A DNA stretch of 6,222 nt from Actinomycetota bacterium (lineage in GTDB: Bacteria > Actinomycetota > Actinomycetes > Streptosporangiales > Streptosporangiaceae), in assembly GCA_003161205.1 (NCBI GenBank), contig PMOU01000293.1, positions 1-6,222 of the forward strand, given 5' to 3'. Position 1 is the stretch's first letter. The number at the start of each line of letters is the position of its first letter. Below the pieces are notes generated by a model, which was not told where the DNA came from, did not search any database, and worked only from the letters and a program-made list of their open reading frames with translations. Position numbers and translations under genes: made by a program. Positions 1 to 6,197 of this stretch are shown one piece after another.

Positions 1-588
1 GACCTCGTCCGCGCGGGCAAGGTGCTGTATATCGGCGTGTCCGAGTGGCGCGCGGACGAGATCGCCGCCGCACTCACGATCGCCGGCGAGCTCGGCCTGG
101 ACCGGATCGTGTCGAACCAGCCGCAGTACAACATGCTCTGGCGGGTCATCGAGCCCGAGATCCTCCCGCTGTGCGAGCAGGAGGGCATCGGCCAGATCGT
201 GTTCTCCCCGATCGCGCAGGGCGTGCTGACCGGCAAGTACCGGCCGGGGGCCGCACCCCCGGCGGACTCCCGGGCGACCGATCCCTCGGGTTCGAACTTC
301 ATCAAGCGGTGGCTCACCGACGCCACGCTCGAGGCGGTGAGCAACCTCAGCCCGCTGGCCGCCGAAGCCGGGCTCTCGCTGGCCCAGCTGGCGGTGGCGT
401 GGACGCTGCAGCATCCGGGCGTGTCCGCGGCCATCATCGGCGCCACCCGGCCTGAGCAGGTGCGGGAGAACGTGAAGGCGGCGGGCGTACGGCTGGATCC
501 GGAGCTGATGAAAAGGATCGACGATGTGCTCGGCCAGGTGATCATCCGTGACCCGGCTCGCACCGCGAGCCCGCCCCGCCGCCCCTAG
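1..588 (+). CDS. Aldo/keto reductase, C-terminal part (5' end outside window)
   Basis: The reading frame is open from base 1, so the start and the N-terminal half are missing; 195 residues are visible. They form the second half of an aldo/keto reductase (alpha/beta)8 barrel: a GKVLYIGVSEW strand (visible residues 6-16), the SNQPQYNML segment (38-46), the cofactor-loop motif SPIAQGVLTGKY (69-80), and the terminal nucleotide-binding motif IIGATRPEQVREN (145-157). Together these resemble the Kv-beta/YghZ-like branch. The family carries out NAD(P)H-dependent reduction of aldehydes or ketones in the cytoplasm. The catalytic Asp-Tyr-Lys-His residues belong to the missing N-terminal part and cannot be checked, and the substrate cannot be told. 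The proline- and arginine-rich tail (ASPPRRP) is probably disordered. The gene is convergent with the small gene that follows, with only 8 bases between stops. Family assignment is secure; subfamily is less so. Confidence 0.93.
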   Translation, partial: DLVRAGKVLYIGVSEWRADEIAAALTIAGELGLDRIVSNQPQYNMLWRVIEPEILPLCEQEGIGQIVFSPIAQGVLTGKYRPGAAPPADSRATDPSGSNFIKRWLTDATLEAVSNLSPLAAEAGLSLAQLAVAWTLQHPGVSAAIIGATRPEQVRENVKAAGVRLDPELMKRIDDVLGQVIIRDPARTASPPRRP

Positions 589-604
589 GCGCGCCCCTAG
601 GAGC
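581..604. repeat. Tandem 12-bp repeat carrying two convergent stop codons
   Basis: Bases 581-592 (GCCCCTAGGCGC) and 593-604 (GCCCCTAGGAGC) are adjacent copies differing at one base. Each contains the palindrome CCTAGG. The first copy supplies the TAG stop of the reductase gene on the + strand (586-588). The second supplies the TAG stop of the 67-residue gene on the - strand (597-599). No ordinary terminator hairpin separates the two genes, although GGCGCGCC (588-595) spans the junction. It may be a small local duplication or chance. Confidence 0.6.
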
Positions 605-800
605 GCAGGCTCATCGGGCCGTACTCGGCCCGGGTGTCGTCGAACAGCGTGACCTGATCAACGCCGGACGCGAGCAGCGCACGCCAGTTCTCGCCCAGCC
701 AGCTCTCCGCGTCACCCTGGCTGGCGAAGATGGCCTCCTGGAGGTCATCTGTGGTAATCGCGGTGCCGTCCGCCTTCTCATACCGCCAGGTCCAGGGCAT
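597..800 (-). CDS. Small conserved-looking protein of unknown function, 67 aa
   Basis: The product is a soluble, acidic 67-residue protein starting MPWTWRYEKADG. It has no signal peptide, membrane segment or cysteine. Visible features are the aromatic start (W3, W5, Y7), a segment ASQGDAESWLGENWRAL (26-42) that could form a helix, and a VTLFDD strand-like segment (50-55) before the ending YGPMSLRS. From memory it resembles small unnamed actinobacterial proteins with a WTWRYE start; I know no function and assign none. The ATG at 798-800 is chosen because a clear Shine-Dalgarno GAGGGAGG (811-818 on the + strand) lies 10 bases upstream. The frame stays open further upstream to 1157, but that part is the out-of-frame shadow of the ATPase gene. 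The start lies 43 bases after the ATPase stop on the same strand, so the two are probably co-transcribed. Confidence 0.8.
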   Translation of the reverse strand: MPWTWRYEKADGTAITTDDLQEAIFASQGDAESWLGENWRALLASGVDQVTLFDDTRAEYGPMSLRS

Positions 801-810
801 CGGGTTGTCG

Positions 811-818
811 CCTCCCTC
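811..818 (-). promoter_or_regulatory. Shine-Dalgarno of the 67-aa gene
   Basis: On the - strand this reads GAGGGAGG, 10 bases before the ATG at 800. It is the strongest ribosome-binding site in the left part of the window. It fixes the start of the small gene inside a longer open frame and shows that this gene is translated independently of the ATPase gene upstream. Confidence 0.75.
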
Positions 819-843
819 GTCGTATGTGCTGACTGAGGGTAGC

Positions 844-1404
844 TCAGAGCCGGTACTCGCCGGACGCCAGGTCGGCGGGTTCACCAAATAAGGCGCAGAA
901 CAGGATGGCCCAGACGGCCTTGCCGCGGCCGGTGACCGGGCTCCAGCCCCAGACGTCGCTGAGCGCGTCCACCATCTGCAGGCCCCGGCCGGTCTCTTCG
1001 TTGCGGTCCGGCACCCGAAGCACCGGGGCGGTGTCGGAGGGGTCGAGCACCGCGCACATGACCTCGCCGGTCCGGCGCAGCAGCCGCAGGCCGACCGGCT
1101 GAGCGGTGTGGGACACCGCGTTGGCCACGAATTCGCCGACGATGGCTTCCGCGTCATCGGCGAGCGAGGTCAGGCCCCACTCTTTCAGCATGTTCCTGGT
1201 GAATTTCCTGGCGGTCCGCACGGACTGGGCTCCGGTGCCGAGCGTGCAGGCGGCCACGGCGGGTGAATCCCACCAGTCCGAGGGCATCCGGACCACGCGC
1301 GGGCGACCAGGAGCACACGGCAGCTTGGCGCTCGTCGCGAGCGGGCGGCGAATGGCAGGATCGACCTTGGTCCGTGTCGGCAACCCTACTTGGCTCAAGC
1401 CCAT
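844..1404 (-). CDS. ATP-binding protein of the GHKL / anti-sigma-like family
   Basis: This is a stand-alone HATPase_c domain protein of the RsbW/SpoIIAB-like type that is abundant in actinomycetes. Numbering is from the ATG at 1404 (186 aa). The N box is EFVANAVSHT (residues 91-100; E91, N95, H99). The G1-type motif is DPSDTAP (121-127), and the G2 region is ETGRGLQMVDALSDVWGW (137-154) followed by TGRGKAVW (158-165). Relatives bind ATP and either sequester a sigma factor or phosphorylate an anti-anti-sigma partner; no such partner gene is visible here, so the role is inferred. The start is uncertain. ATG 1404 has a GGGG run (bases 1410-1413) 5 bases before it. ATG 1482 gives 212 aa with a possible leaderless promoter. 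ATG 1287 gives 147 aa, nearer the usual domain length. Codon bias is weaker upstream of 1287, so the first part may be untranslated. It is followed by the 67-aa gene. Confidence 0.85.
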   Translation of the reverse strand: MGLSQVGLPTRTKVDPAIRRPLATSAKLPCAPGRPRVVRMPSDWWDSPAVAACTLGTGAQSVRTARKFTRNMLKEWGLTSLADDAEAIVGEFVANAVSHTAQPVGLRLLRRTGEVMCAVLDPSDTAPVLRVPDRNEETGRGLQMVDALSDVWGWSPVTGRGKAVWAILFCALFGEPADLASGEYRL

Positions 1405-1420
1405 CGCGACCCCGCGGAGC

Positions 1421-1454
1421 GTTATGCGACAATCCCAGCTGACTGGCGCATAAC
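1421..1454. repeat. Nested inverted repeat at the start of the ATPase gene
   Basis: GTTATGCG (1421-1428) and CGCATAAC (1447-1454) are perfect 8-bp inverted arms. Inside them CCAG (1435-1438) and CTGG (1443-1446) form a second stem with a CTGA loop, leaving six unpaired bases on one side. As RNA this is a 12-bp stem with an asymmetric bulge. It lies in the leader if translation starts at 1404, or inside the coding region if it starts at 1482. It could be an operator or an RNA structure; its role is unknown. Confidence 0.55.
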
Positions 1455-1487
1455 TCATCCTGCCCGACATCGCGCGGTCCATGCAAG

Positions 1488-1493
1488 ACCGTA
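1488..1493 (-). promoter_or_regulatory. Candidate -10 element for the ATPase gene
   Basis: On the - strand this reads TACGGT, matching the actinobacterial TANNNT pattern, and it ends 5 bases before ATG 1482. Transcription would begin at or near that ATG. That implies either leaderless translation from 1482 or a leader of about 78 bases carrying the 1421-1454 inverted repeat and leading to ATG 1404. The -35 region is weak. A second candidate, TAGGGT on the - strand at 1383-1388, would suit only the start at 1287. Confidence 0.35.
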
Positions 1494-1630
1494 TGCACGT
1501 TCATTTGTATCGTGCAGGTTGCAGTTCCGCAGGTCATCAAGTCTTCACCCGGCGCGCTCGGATCCGCGACCCATCTCACCTGGCGAGACTTCCGGCTTTT
1601 AGCGGTACTCACGCAATTGATAACGCACAG

Positions 1631-1636
1631 TAGTAT
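1631..1636 (+). promoter_or_regulatory. Candidate -10 element for the xylBA operon
   Basis: TAGTAT fits the TANNNT pattern and would start transcription near 1643, just before the hairpin at 1645-1673. The repeated ACGCA boxes at 1611-1615 and 1623-1627 lie just upstream, where a repressor or activator could bind. A rival -10, TATCGT (1683-1688), overlaps the palindrome at 1687-1698 and would give a leader of only about 22 bases. Neither has a good -35. Confidence 0.3.
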
Positions 1637-1644
1637 CCGGGACC

Positions 1645-1673
1645 GGCCGGAATGGCGCCAGCGGGCGCCGGCC
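1645..1673 (+). promoter_or_regulatory. GC-rich hairpin in the xylB leader
   Basis: GGCGCC at 1654-1659 pairs with GGCGCC at 1664-1669 around an AGCG loop. GGCC at 1645-1648 pairs with GGCC at 1670-1673, leaving a five-base bulge (1649-1653). The result is a 10-bp all-GC stem ending 43 bases before the xylB ATG. If transcription starts near 1643 the mRNA would begin with this hairpin, which could protect the 5' end or affect early elongation. High local GC makes chance pairing possible. Confidence 0.4.
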
Positions 1674-1686
1674 GCCGAGCACTATC

Positions 1687-1698
1687 GTGGATATCCAC
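1687..1698. promoter_or_regulatory. 12-bp perfect palindrome upstream of xylB, candidate operator
   Basis: GTGGATATCCAC is a perfect palindrome ending 18 bases before the xylB ATG and 6 bases before its Shine-Dalgarno. It overlaps a possible -10, TATCGT (1683-1688). The position suits a repressor-binding site for xylose control, but no regulator gene is in the window and I do not recognise the site as a known XylR operator. The GTG at 1687 within it could be mistaken for the xylB start. Confidence 0.4.
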
Positions 1699-1716
1699 CT
1701 CACCGGGGAGCCGTTG

Positions 1717-3099
1717 ATGCTTGTCGCTGGCGTCGATTCATCCACGCAGTCCACCAAGGTGCTGCTCTGCCAGGCCGACGACGGCACCATCGTCGGCCAG
1801 GCCAGCGCCCCGCATCCGGACGGCACCGAGTGTGACCCGGAACTATGGTGGCAGGCCCTGGTCAAGGCCGGGGCCGACCTGGACCGGGCGGACGCGGTCG
1901 GGGTGGCCGCGCAGCAGCACGGCATGGTCGTCCTGGACGAGACCGGCCAGGTCATCAGGCCCGCCCTGCTCTGGAACGACGTCCGCTCCGCGCCGCAGGC
2001 CCGGGCGCTCATCGCCGAACTGGGCGGCCCGCAGCAGTGGGCCCAGCGGACCGGGAGCGTGCCGACGGCGTCCTTCACGGTGACCAAGCTGCGCTGGCTG
2101 GCTGAGCACGAGCCGGACGCCGCCGCCCGCACCGCCCGGGTGCTGCTCCCGCACGACTGGCTGACCTGGCGGCTGGCCGGCCGGCCCCCCGAGCCGACCA
2201 CCGATCGCGGGGACGCCTCGGGCACCGGCTACTTCTCCCCTGTCACCGGTGACTGGCTGCCCGAACTGGCGCAGGCCGCGCTCGGCAGGCCGGTCGGACT
2301 GCCGAGGCTGGCCGCCCCGGCCCAGATCGTGGGCACCACCGGGGCAGGCGCGGCGCTGTCCGCGGGCACCGGGGACAACATGGGCGCGGCCCTCGGCCTC
2401 GGCCTGGACCCGGGCGAAGTCGTGGTCTCGATTGGCACCTCCGGCACCGCGTACGCGGTCGCCGCCAGCGCCGCCGCGGACGAGACCGGCGCGGTGGCGG
2501 GCTTCGCCGACGCCACCGGGCACTTCCTGCCGCTGGTAGCCACGATCAACGCGTCCCGGGTGCTGACCGTCACCGCCCGCATGCTGGGTACCGACGTCCA
2601 GGGCCTGGACCGGCTCGCGCTGGCCGCGCCGCCCGGGGCCGGCGGCCTGACCCTGCTGCCCTACCTCGACGGCGAGCGCTCCCCGAACCGGCCGGACGCC
2701 CACGGTGTGCTGCGCGGACTGACCAGCACCAACACCACGCCCGAGAATCTCGCCCGGGCCGCGGTCGAGGCCGTGCTCTGCTCGCTCGCGGACGCCATCG
2801 ACAACCTGGCCGACTGCGGGATCATCACCCAGCGCGTGATCCTCATCGGCGGCGCCGCCCGGTCACCCGCCATCCGCGCGATCGCCCCGGCCATCTTCGG
2901 CGTGCCGGTGACCGTGCCCGAGCCCGCCGAGTACGTGGCCCTCGGCGCGGCCCGGCAGGCCGCCTGGGCCTTGTCCGGCGCGGCCCAGCCGCCGGACTGG
3001 CCGCCCGCGGGGCCGGGCGCCGAGTACACCGCGGAACCTACTCCCGGCGTCCGCCAGCAGTACGCGGCGCTGCGCGACGATACGGTGAGCTGGACCTAA
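1717..3099 (+). CDS. xylB: Xylulokinase (D-xylulose + ATP to D-xylulose 5-phosphate)
   Basis: This 460-residue FGGY-family sugar kinase is slightly shorter than the roughly 480 residues usual in enterobacteria. The N-terminal ATPase-fold motif is VDSSTQSTK (residues 6-14). The sugar-site motif is QQHGM (66-70), followed by LLWNDVRS (84-91). D220 in GTGDN is the expected catalytic base. [10 protein letters not shown] (238-247) is the second-domain phosphate motif, [12 protein letters not shown] (316-327) is typical of xylulokinases, and LIGGAARSP (376-384) is the adenosine motif. The cytoplasmic enzyme makes xylulose 5-phosphate for the pentose phosphate pathway. ATG 1717 is chosen because GGGGAG (1705-1710) lies 6 bases upstream and the protein then begins [10 protein letters not shown] as expected; an in-frame GTG at 1687 would add ten residues but lies in the palindrome. 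It is first in an operon with xylA, 31 bases downstream. Glycerol or ribulose kinase is less likely given the xylA neighbour. Confidence 0.95.
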   Translation: MLVAGVDSSTQSTKVLLCQADDGTIVGQASAPHPDGTECDPELWWQALVKAGADLDRADAVGVAAQQHGMVVLDETGQVIRPALLWNDVRSAPQARALIAELGGPQQWAQRTGSVPTASFTVTKLRWLAEHEPDAAARTARVLLPHDWLTWRLAGRPPEPTTDRGDASGTGYFSPVTGDWLPELAQAALGRPVGLPRLAAPAQIVGTTGAGAALSAGTGDNMGAALGLGLDPGEVVVSIGTSGTAYAVAASAAADETGAVAGFADATGHFLPLVATINASRVLTVTARMLGTDVQGLDRLALAAPPGAGGLTLLPYLDGERSPNRPDAHGVLRGLTSTNTTPENLARAAVEAVLCSLADAIDNLADCGIITQRVILIGGAARSPAIRAIAPAIFGVPVTVPEPAEYVALGAARQAAWALSGAAQPPDWPPAGPGAEYTAEPTPGVRQQYAALRDDTVSWT

Positions 3100-3114
3100 T
3101 TCGAGTGAGACGAC

Positions 3115-3123
3115 AGGAAAGGA
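3115..3123 (+). promoter_or_regulatory. Shine-Dalgarno of xylA
   Basis: AGGAAAGGA lies 7 bases before the GTG start of xylA, inside the 31-base gap after the xylB stop. It supports GTG 3131 as the start and independent translation of the second operon gene. There is no terminator-like structure in the gap. Confidence 0.75.
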
Positions 3124-3130
3124 CCGGCAC

Positions 3131-4294
3131 GTGAGCACGGAGTACGTTCCCTCGCGCGAAGACCACTTCTCGTTCGGCATCTGGACGGTCGGGTGGCAGG
3201 GTGTCGACGTCTTCGGCAGCGCCGTCCGGCCGCCCATGCCCGCCGAGCGTGCCGTGTACAAGCTGGCCGAGCTCGGCGCCTACGGGGTGAACTTCCACGA
3301 CAACGACGTGTTCGACTTCGACGCCTCGCCCGCGGAACGCGATGAGCGCATCGGCGCGTTCCGCAAGGCGCTGGCCGAGACCGGGCTGGTCGTGACCACG
3401 GCCACCACCAACCTGTTCGGCCACCCGATGTTCAAGGACGGCGCGTTCACCGCCAACGAGCGGGCCGTGCGGCGGTTCGCCCTGGCCAAGGTGATGCGGA
3501 ACCTGGACCTGGCCGCGGAGCTCGGCGCGAAGACCTACATCTTCTGGGGCGGCCGCGAAGGCGCGGAATCAGGCGGCGCCAAGGATATCCGCGCCGCCCT
3601 GGACCGCTACGCCGAGGGACTGAACCTGCTGTGTGAGTACGTCCGCGAGCAGGGCTACGACCTGCGGTTCGCGATCGAGCCGAAGCCGAACGAGCCGCGC
3701 GGCGACATCCTGCTGCCCACCGTGGGCAGCGCGCTGGCGTTCATCAACTCCCTCGAGTACGCCGACATGGTCGGCGTGAACCCGGAAATCGGCCACGAGG
3801 AGATGGCCGGGCTCAACTACGCGCACAGCATCGCGCAGGCGATGTGGCACGGCAAGCTGTTCCACATCGACCTGAACGGGCAGCACGGACCGCGGTTCGA
3901 CCAGGACCTGCGGTTCGGCGCCGGGAACGTGCGCGGTGCCTTCTGGGTGGTGGATACGCTGCTGGCCGGCGGCTACGACGGACCGGTCCACTTCGACTAC
4001 AAGCCGCCGCGCACCGAGGACGACGAGGGTGTCTGGGTGACGGCCGCCGCGTGCATGCGCAACTACCTGATCCTGCGGGCCAAGGTGCAGGCGTTCCGGG
4101 CCGACCCGGAGGTGATCGAGGCCCTGCGGGTCTGCGGTGTGGACGAGCTCGGCTCGCCCACCCTGGCCCCCGGCGAGACCTGGCGCGATGTCCGCCACGC
4201 CACCGCCGACATCGACGCGCTGGCCAAGCGCGGGCTGGCCTACGAGCACCTGGACCAGCTCGCCCTGGAGCACCTGTACGGCGTCCGCCCCTGA
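3131..4294 (+). CDS. xylA: Xylose isomerase (D-xylose to D-xylulose)
   Basis: The 387-residue product is a full-length class I xylose isomerase of the actinobacterial type, a cytoplasmic TIM-barrel enzyme using two divalent metals (Mg, Mn or Co). Known active-site positions are all present, shifted by two from the Streptomyces numbering. They include W18, F28, H56 and D59 in FHDND, F96 in TTNLFGHP, and W139 in WGGREG. Metal ligands and catalytic residues are E183 and K185 in [11 protein letters not shown]219 and H222 in PEIGHEE, D247, D257 and D259 in [13 protein letters not shown], and D289 in HFDYKPPR. The C-terminal arm (about 320-387), used for tetramer contacts in this family, is complete. 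It starts at GTG with the AGGAAAGGA ribosome-binding site and follows xylB, so kinase and isomerase share a transcript. In Streptomyces the two genes are often divergent, so the xylB-xylA order is mildly notable. The enzyme would be expected also to act on glucose. Confidence 0.98.
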   Translation: MSTEYVPSREDHFSFGIWTVGWQGVDVFGSAVRPPMPAERAVYKLAELGAYGVNFHDNDVFDFDASPAERDERIGAFRKALAETGLVVTTATTNLFGHPMFKDGAFTANERAVRRFALAKVMRNLDLAAELGAKTYIFWGGREGAESGGAKDIRAALDRYAEGLNLLCEYVREQGYDLRFAIEPKPNEPRGDILLPTVGSALAFINSLEYADMVGVNPEIGHEEMAGLNYAHSIAQAMWHGKLFHIDLNGQHGPRFDQDLRFGAGNVRGAFWVVDTLLAGGYDGPVHFDYKPPRTEDDEGVWVTAAACMRNYLILRAKVQAFRADPEVIEALRVCGVDELGSPTLAPGETWRDVRHATADIDALAKRGLAYEHLDQLALEHLYGVRP

Positions 4295-4301
4295 CCGGGG
4301 C

Positions 4302-4339
4302 AGCCCGACCTCATCGGGCTCCAGGCTCGTCGAGCCTGG
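4302..4339. terminator. Two tandem hairpins after xylA
   Basis: The first stem is AGCCCGA (4302-4308) with TCGGGCT (4314-4320) and a five-base loop. The second follows directly: CCAGGCTC (4321-4328) with GAGCCTGG (4332-4339) and a GTC loop. The first begins 8 bases after the xylA stop. There is no T-run, as is common for actinobacterial terminators. Because the next gene runs the other way, the pair probably stops transcription from both sides. Confidence 0.8.
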
Positions 4340-4457
4340 CGTCCTAAGGGCGGTCGATCAGGGCGCGCGCGGCGGCCAGCGTCGCCGCGGTGTCGCCGGG
4401 CTCTTCGACAACGATCCACGCCCGGGCCAGCACCTTGGTCGGCGCCGCGTCCCGGTC
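4340..4457. other. Spacer between the xylA terminators and the DedA gene
   Basis: This 118-base convergent spacer holds no gene I can name. On the - strand, the frame of the DedA gene stays open for 37 more codons after its TAG (4458-4460) up to a TAG at 4344-4346, with high GC at third positions and a protein-like run containing ARAWIVVEEPGDTAATLAA. It could be a remnant of a lost gene or chance openness in GC-rich DNA. No ribosome-binding site is visible. Confidence 0.4.
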
Positions 4458-5267
4458 CTACTCCTCGGTGCTGGCTGGCCTGTTGTCCCGGGCCGCGCGG
4501 GTCTCGGCGTAGTCGCGCATCATGCGGCGCTGGGACCGCAGCTGGAAGAAGACGATGATGACGACCAGCCCGATGGAGACCCAGAGGCCGTAGTGCGAGA
4601 TGGTCTGGGCCACCACCACCGCGCGATGGCCGAGCTCATACCCGAGGCCGACCAGCATGCCCGCCCACAGCAGCGAGCCGATCGCATCCAGGATGATGAA
4701 GGTAACCAGCCGCATCCCGGCCCAGCCGGCGATGACGTAGATGATCGCGTTCGGAATGGGCAGGAACGGGCTGACCACGACGGCGGGCCAGGTGAACTTG
4801 CGACCCCACCGGTCGACGCGGCCCATGTACTTGGCCCCGCGGTTGCGCTTGCCTGACAGCATCGTGATGATGCGCTCGCCCCACAGCCGGCCCGCCCACC
4901 AGTACAACGCATCAAACTTCATCAGCCCGGGCACCGCGGCTAGCAGCGCGATGACCAGCGACCCGTGCCCGACCCGGGCGAAGGCGGCGGCGGCGATGAT
5001 CGCCTCGGTGCTCCCGTTCAGCAGCTCGGACAGCACCGGATGGGTGCCGAGCAGCGAGGCCCGGAACGGCAGCATCACGTAGTAGAAGATCCCGCTGAGC
5101 ATGATGCCCGCCCAGCACAAGATGTCAGCCCGGCCCGGCTTCCCGGCCCACGGGATCCGCGGGTCATCCCACGGACCGTGCTTTTGTCCCGTTCGCAGGT
5201 CCTTGGCCTCGGTTTCCGCTACATCTCCGGCTACCAACGCTGCTTCGGCCGCGGCCTGTTCGTCCAC
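4458..5267 (-). CDS. DedA-family (VTT domain) integral membrane protein
   Basis: The 269-residue product has a hydrophilic N-tail (1-45), about five hydrophobic segments (roughly 48-68, 104-124, 160-182, 186-210, 226-242) and a basic C-tail (244-262). The VTT/SNARE-associated pattern shows as [19 protein letters not shown] (82-100), [10 protein letters not shown] (123-132) and a re-entrant region [18 protein letters not shown] (168-185). These are followed by [20 protein letters not shown] (194-213). DedA proteins act in membrane homeostasis, and some flip lipid carriers such as undecaprenyl phosphate. The RF.PG.R arginines of the usual motif are missing here (S166 and N173 region), so transport activity is uncertain. 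It starts at GTG 5267 without a clear Shine-Dalgarno; a TATACC -10 (5276-5281 on the - strand) ends 8 bases upstream, so a leaderless message is possible. It is convergent with xylA and divergent from the phosphorylase gene. Confidence 0.88.
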   Translation of the reverse strand: MDEQAAAEAALVAGDVAETEAKDLRTGQKHGPWDDPRIPWAGKPGRADILCWAGIMLSGIFYYVMLPFRASLLGTHPVLSELLNGSTEAIIAAAAFARVGHGSLVIALLAAVPGLMKFDALYWWAGRLWGERIITMLSGKRNRGAKYMGRVDRWGRKFTWPAVVVSPFLPIPNAIIYVIAGWAGMRLVTFIILDAIGSLLWAGMLVGLGYELGHRAVVVAQTISHYGLWVSIGLVVIIVFFQLRSQRRMMRDYAETRAARDNRPASTEE

Positions 5268-5275
5268 CAGGACAC

Positions 5276-5283
5276 GGTATAAC
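5276..5283. promoter_or_regulatory. Overlapping divergent -10 elements (DedA gene and punA)
   Basis: GGTATAAC contains TATAAC on the + strand (5278-5283), five of six matches to TATAAT, and TATACC on the - strand (5276-5281). The first could serve the phosphorylase gene with a leader of about 70 bases; the second could serve the DedA gene with almost no leader. The -35 elements are weak on both sides. If both are real, the two promoters would exclude each other. Confidence 0.35.
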
Positions 5284-5304
5284 GAATCCCGAGTGCTTTA
5301 TTTT

Positions 5305-5316
5305 GGCCGAACGGCC
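5305..5316. repeat. Short inverted repeat GGCCG-AA-CGGCC in the punA leader
   Basis: Two perfect 5-bp arms are separated by AA, next to the AT-rich run CTTTATTTT (5296-5304), which itself contains a TATTTT -10-like hexamer (5299-5304). It may be a protein-binding site in the divergent DedA/phosphorylase region. Short GC inverted repeats are frequent by chance here. Confidence 0.3.
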
Positions 5317-5361
5317 GTGGTACCCGCCCGAAGTCTCCGGTCCCCTCGCCTGGCATGCGCC

Positions 5362-6195
5362 ATGATGGCCCTCGTGACCGACGATCCGTACGCCGCCGCG
5401 GCGGCCAGCGCCGCCCGCCTCGCCGCCCTCCTAACCCCTGGGGCCGGCCCGCATGACGTCGCGGTCGTCCTCGGTTCGGGCTGGACTCCCGCCGCCGACG
5501 CGATCGGCGCCGCGAAGGCTGAGATCCCGCTGGCCGAGCTCGGCGGGTTTCCCGCATCCACCGTGCCTGGACACACGCCGACGGTGCGTTCGGTCACCGC
5601 GGGGCCGCTGCGGGTCCTGGTGTTCCTCGGCCGGGTGCACATGTACGAGGGGCTGTCACCCGCCGCCGTCGTGCACGGCGTGCGGACGGCGGTGGCGGCG
5701 GGCTGCCGCACGGTGGTGCTGACCAACGCGGCGGGCGGGATCCGGGCCGGGCTCAGCGTCGGGCAGCCGGTGCTGATCAGCGACCATCTCAACCTGACCG
5801 GCGCATCCCCGCTCTCCGGGCCCGCGCCGCCGGCCGGCCAGCGGTTCGTGGACCTGACCGACTTGTACTCGGCGCGGCTGCGAGCGCTGGCCCGCGACGC
5901 CGACCCGAGCCTGGCCGAGGGGGTCTACGCGATGGTGCCGGGTCCGCACTACGAAACCCCGGCCGAGATCACCATGCTGGCCCGGCTCGGGGCCGACCTT
6001 GTCGGTATGTCGACAGGCCTTGAGGCGATAGCCGCCCGCCAGCTCGGGGCCGAAGTGCTCGGCATCTCCCTGGTCACGAACCTGGCGGCGGGCCTGGCCG
6101 GGCACGGCCTGTCCCACGCCGAGGTCATCGAGGCCGGCCAGGCCTCCGCCAGCCGGATGGGTGCCCTGCTCGCGGCGATCCTCCCCCGCGTCTAA
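5362..6195 (+). CDS. punA: Purine nucleoside phosphorylase, trimeric (PNP/MTAP) class
   Basis: The 277-residue product catalyses phosphorolysis of (deoxy)inosine and (deoxy)guanosine to free base and (deoxy)ribose 1-phosphate, a purine-salvage step in the cytoplasm. Visible motifs are VVLGSGW (35-41, phosphate-binding S39), PGH (69-71), GRVHMYEG (90-97, with R91, H93 and Y95), LTNAAGGI (120-127) and ISDHLNLTG (139-147). The purine site shows as GPHYETPAE (194-202, Y198 and E199), GMST (216-219) and SLVTNLAAG (236-244, N240). The sequence follows the mycobacterial enzyme closely from residue 32 to the end. The start is uncertain: ATG 5362, ATG 5365 or GTG 5374 give 277, 276 or 273 residues, and none has a clear Shine-Dalgarno. 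The frame is open back to 5101, but that part lies antisense to the DedA gene and is rejected. One oddity is STGLE at 218-222, where mycobacteria have STVHE. Confidence 0.95.
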   Translation: MMALVTDDPYAAAAASAARLAALLTPGAGPHDVAVVLGSGWTPAADAIGAAKAEIPLAELGGFPASTVPGHTPTVRSVTAGPLRVLVFLGRVHMYEGLSPAAVVHGVRTAVAAGCRTVVLTNAAGGIRAGLSVGQPVLISDHLNLTGASPLSGPAPPAGQRFVDLTDLYSARLRALARDADPSLAEGVYAMVPGPHYETPAEITMLARLGADLVGMSTGLEAIAARQLGAEVLGISLVTNLAAGLAGHGLSHAEVIEAGQASASRMGALLAAILPRV

Positions 6196-6197
6196 CC

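Larger units (their letters stand above)
1483..1644. other. Divergent intergenic region between the ATPase and xylB genes
   Basis: This is the left part of the control region, lower in GC than the genes beside it. It holds the candidate -10 for the ATPase gene and, on the + strand, TAGTAT (1631-1636), a possible xylB -10 with only a weak -35 (CTCACG, 1608-1613). An AT-rich stretch (1611-1627) contains ACGCA twice, 12 bp apart, around CAATTGATA. I see no open frame with normal codon use and no RNA gene. Confidence 0.5.

Noticed and set aside
801..1157. Upstream extension of the 67-residue protein
   Set aside because: It overlaps the ATPase gene out of frame and shows shadow composition (many C, R, P, S), while ATG 800 has a strong Shine-Dalgarno.
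1687..1716. GTG at 1687 as xylB start
   Set aside because: It has no ribosome-binding site, lies in a palindrome, and adds ten residues before the conserved kinase start; ATG 1717 has a good Shine-Dalgarno.
1843..2703. Long - strand open frame inside xylB
   Set aside because: It is fully contained in xylB, which has all kinase motifs; the translation is glycine- and arginine-rich with no recognisable domain.
3569..4273. Long - strand open frame inside xylA
   Set aside because: It mirrors a complete, motif-perfect xylose isomerase and is explained by the high GC content at third positions.
4137..4856. Long + strand open frame across the xylA end and the DedA gene
   Set aside because: It overlaps two confident genes, crosses both terminator hairpins, and has a biased composition with runs of aspartate typical of a shadow frame.
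5101..5361. N-terminal extension of the phosphorylase frame back to 5101
   Set aside because: It lies antisense to the DedA coding region, is rich in arginine, serine and cysteine unlike a real domain, and PNP homology begins only after the ATG at 5362.
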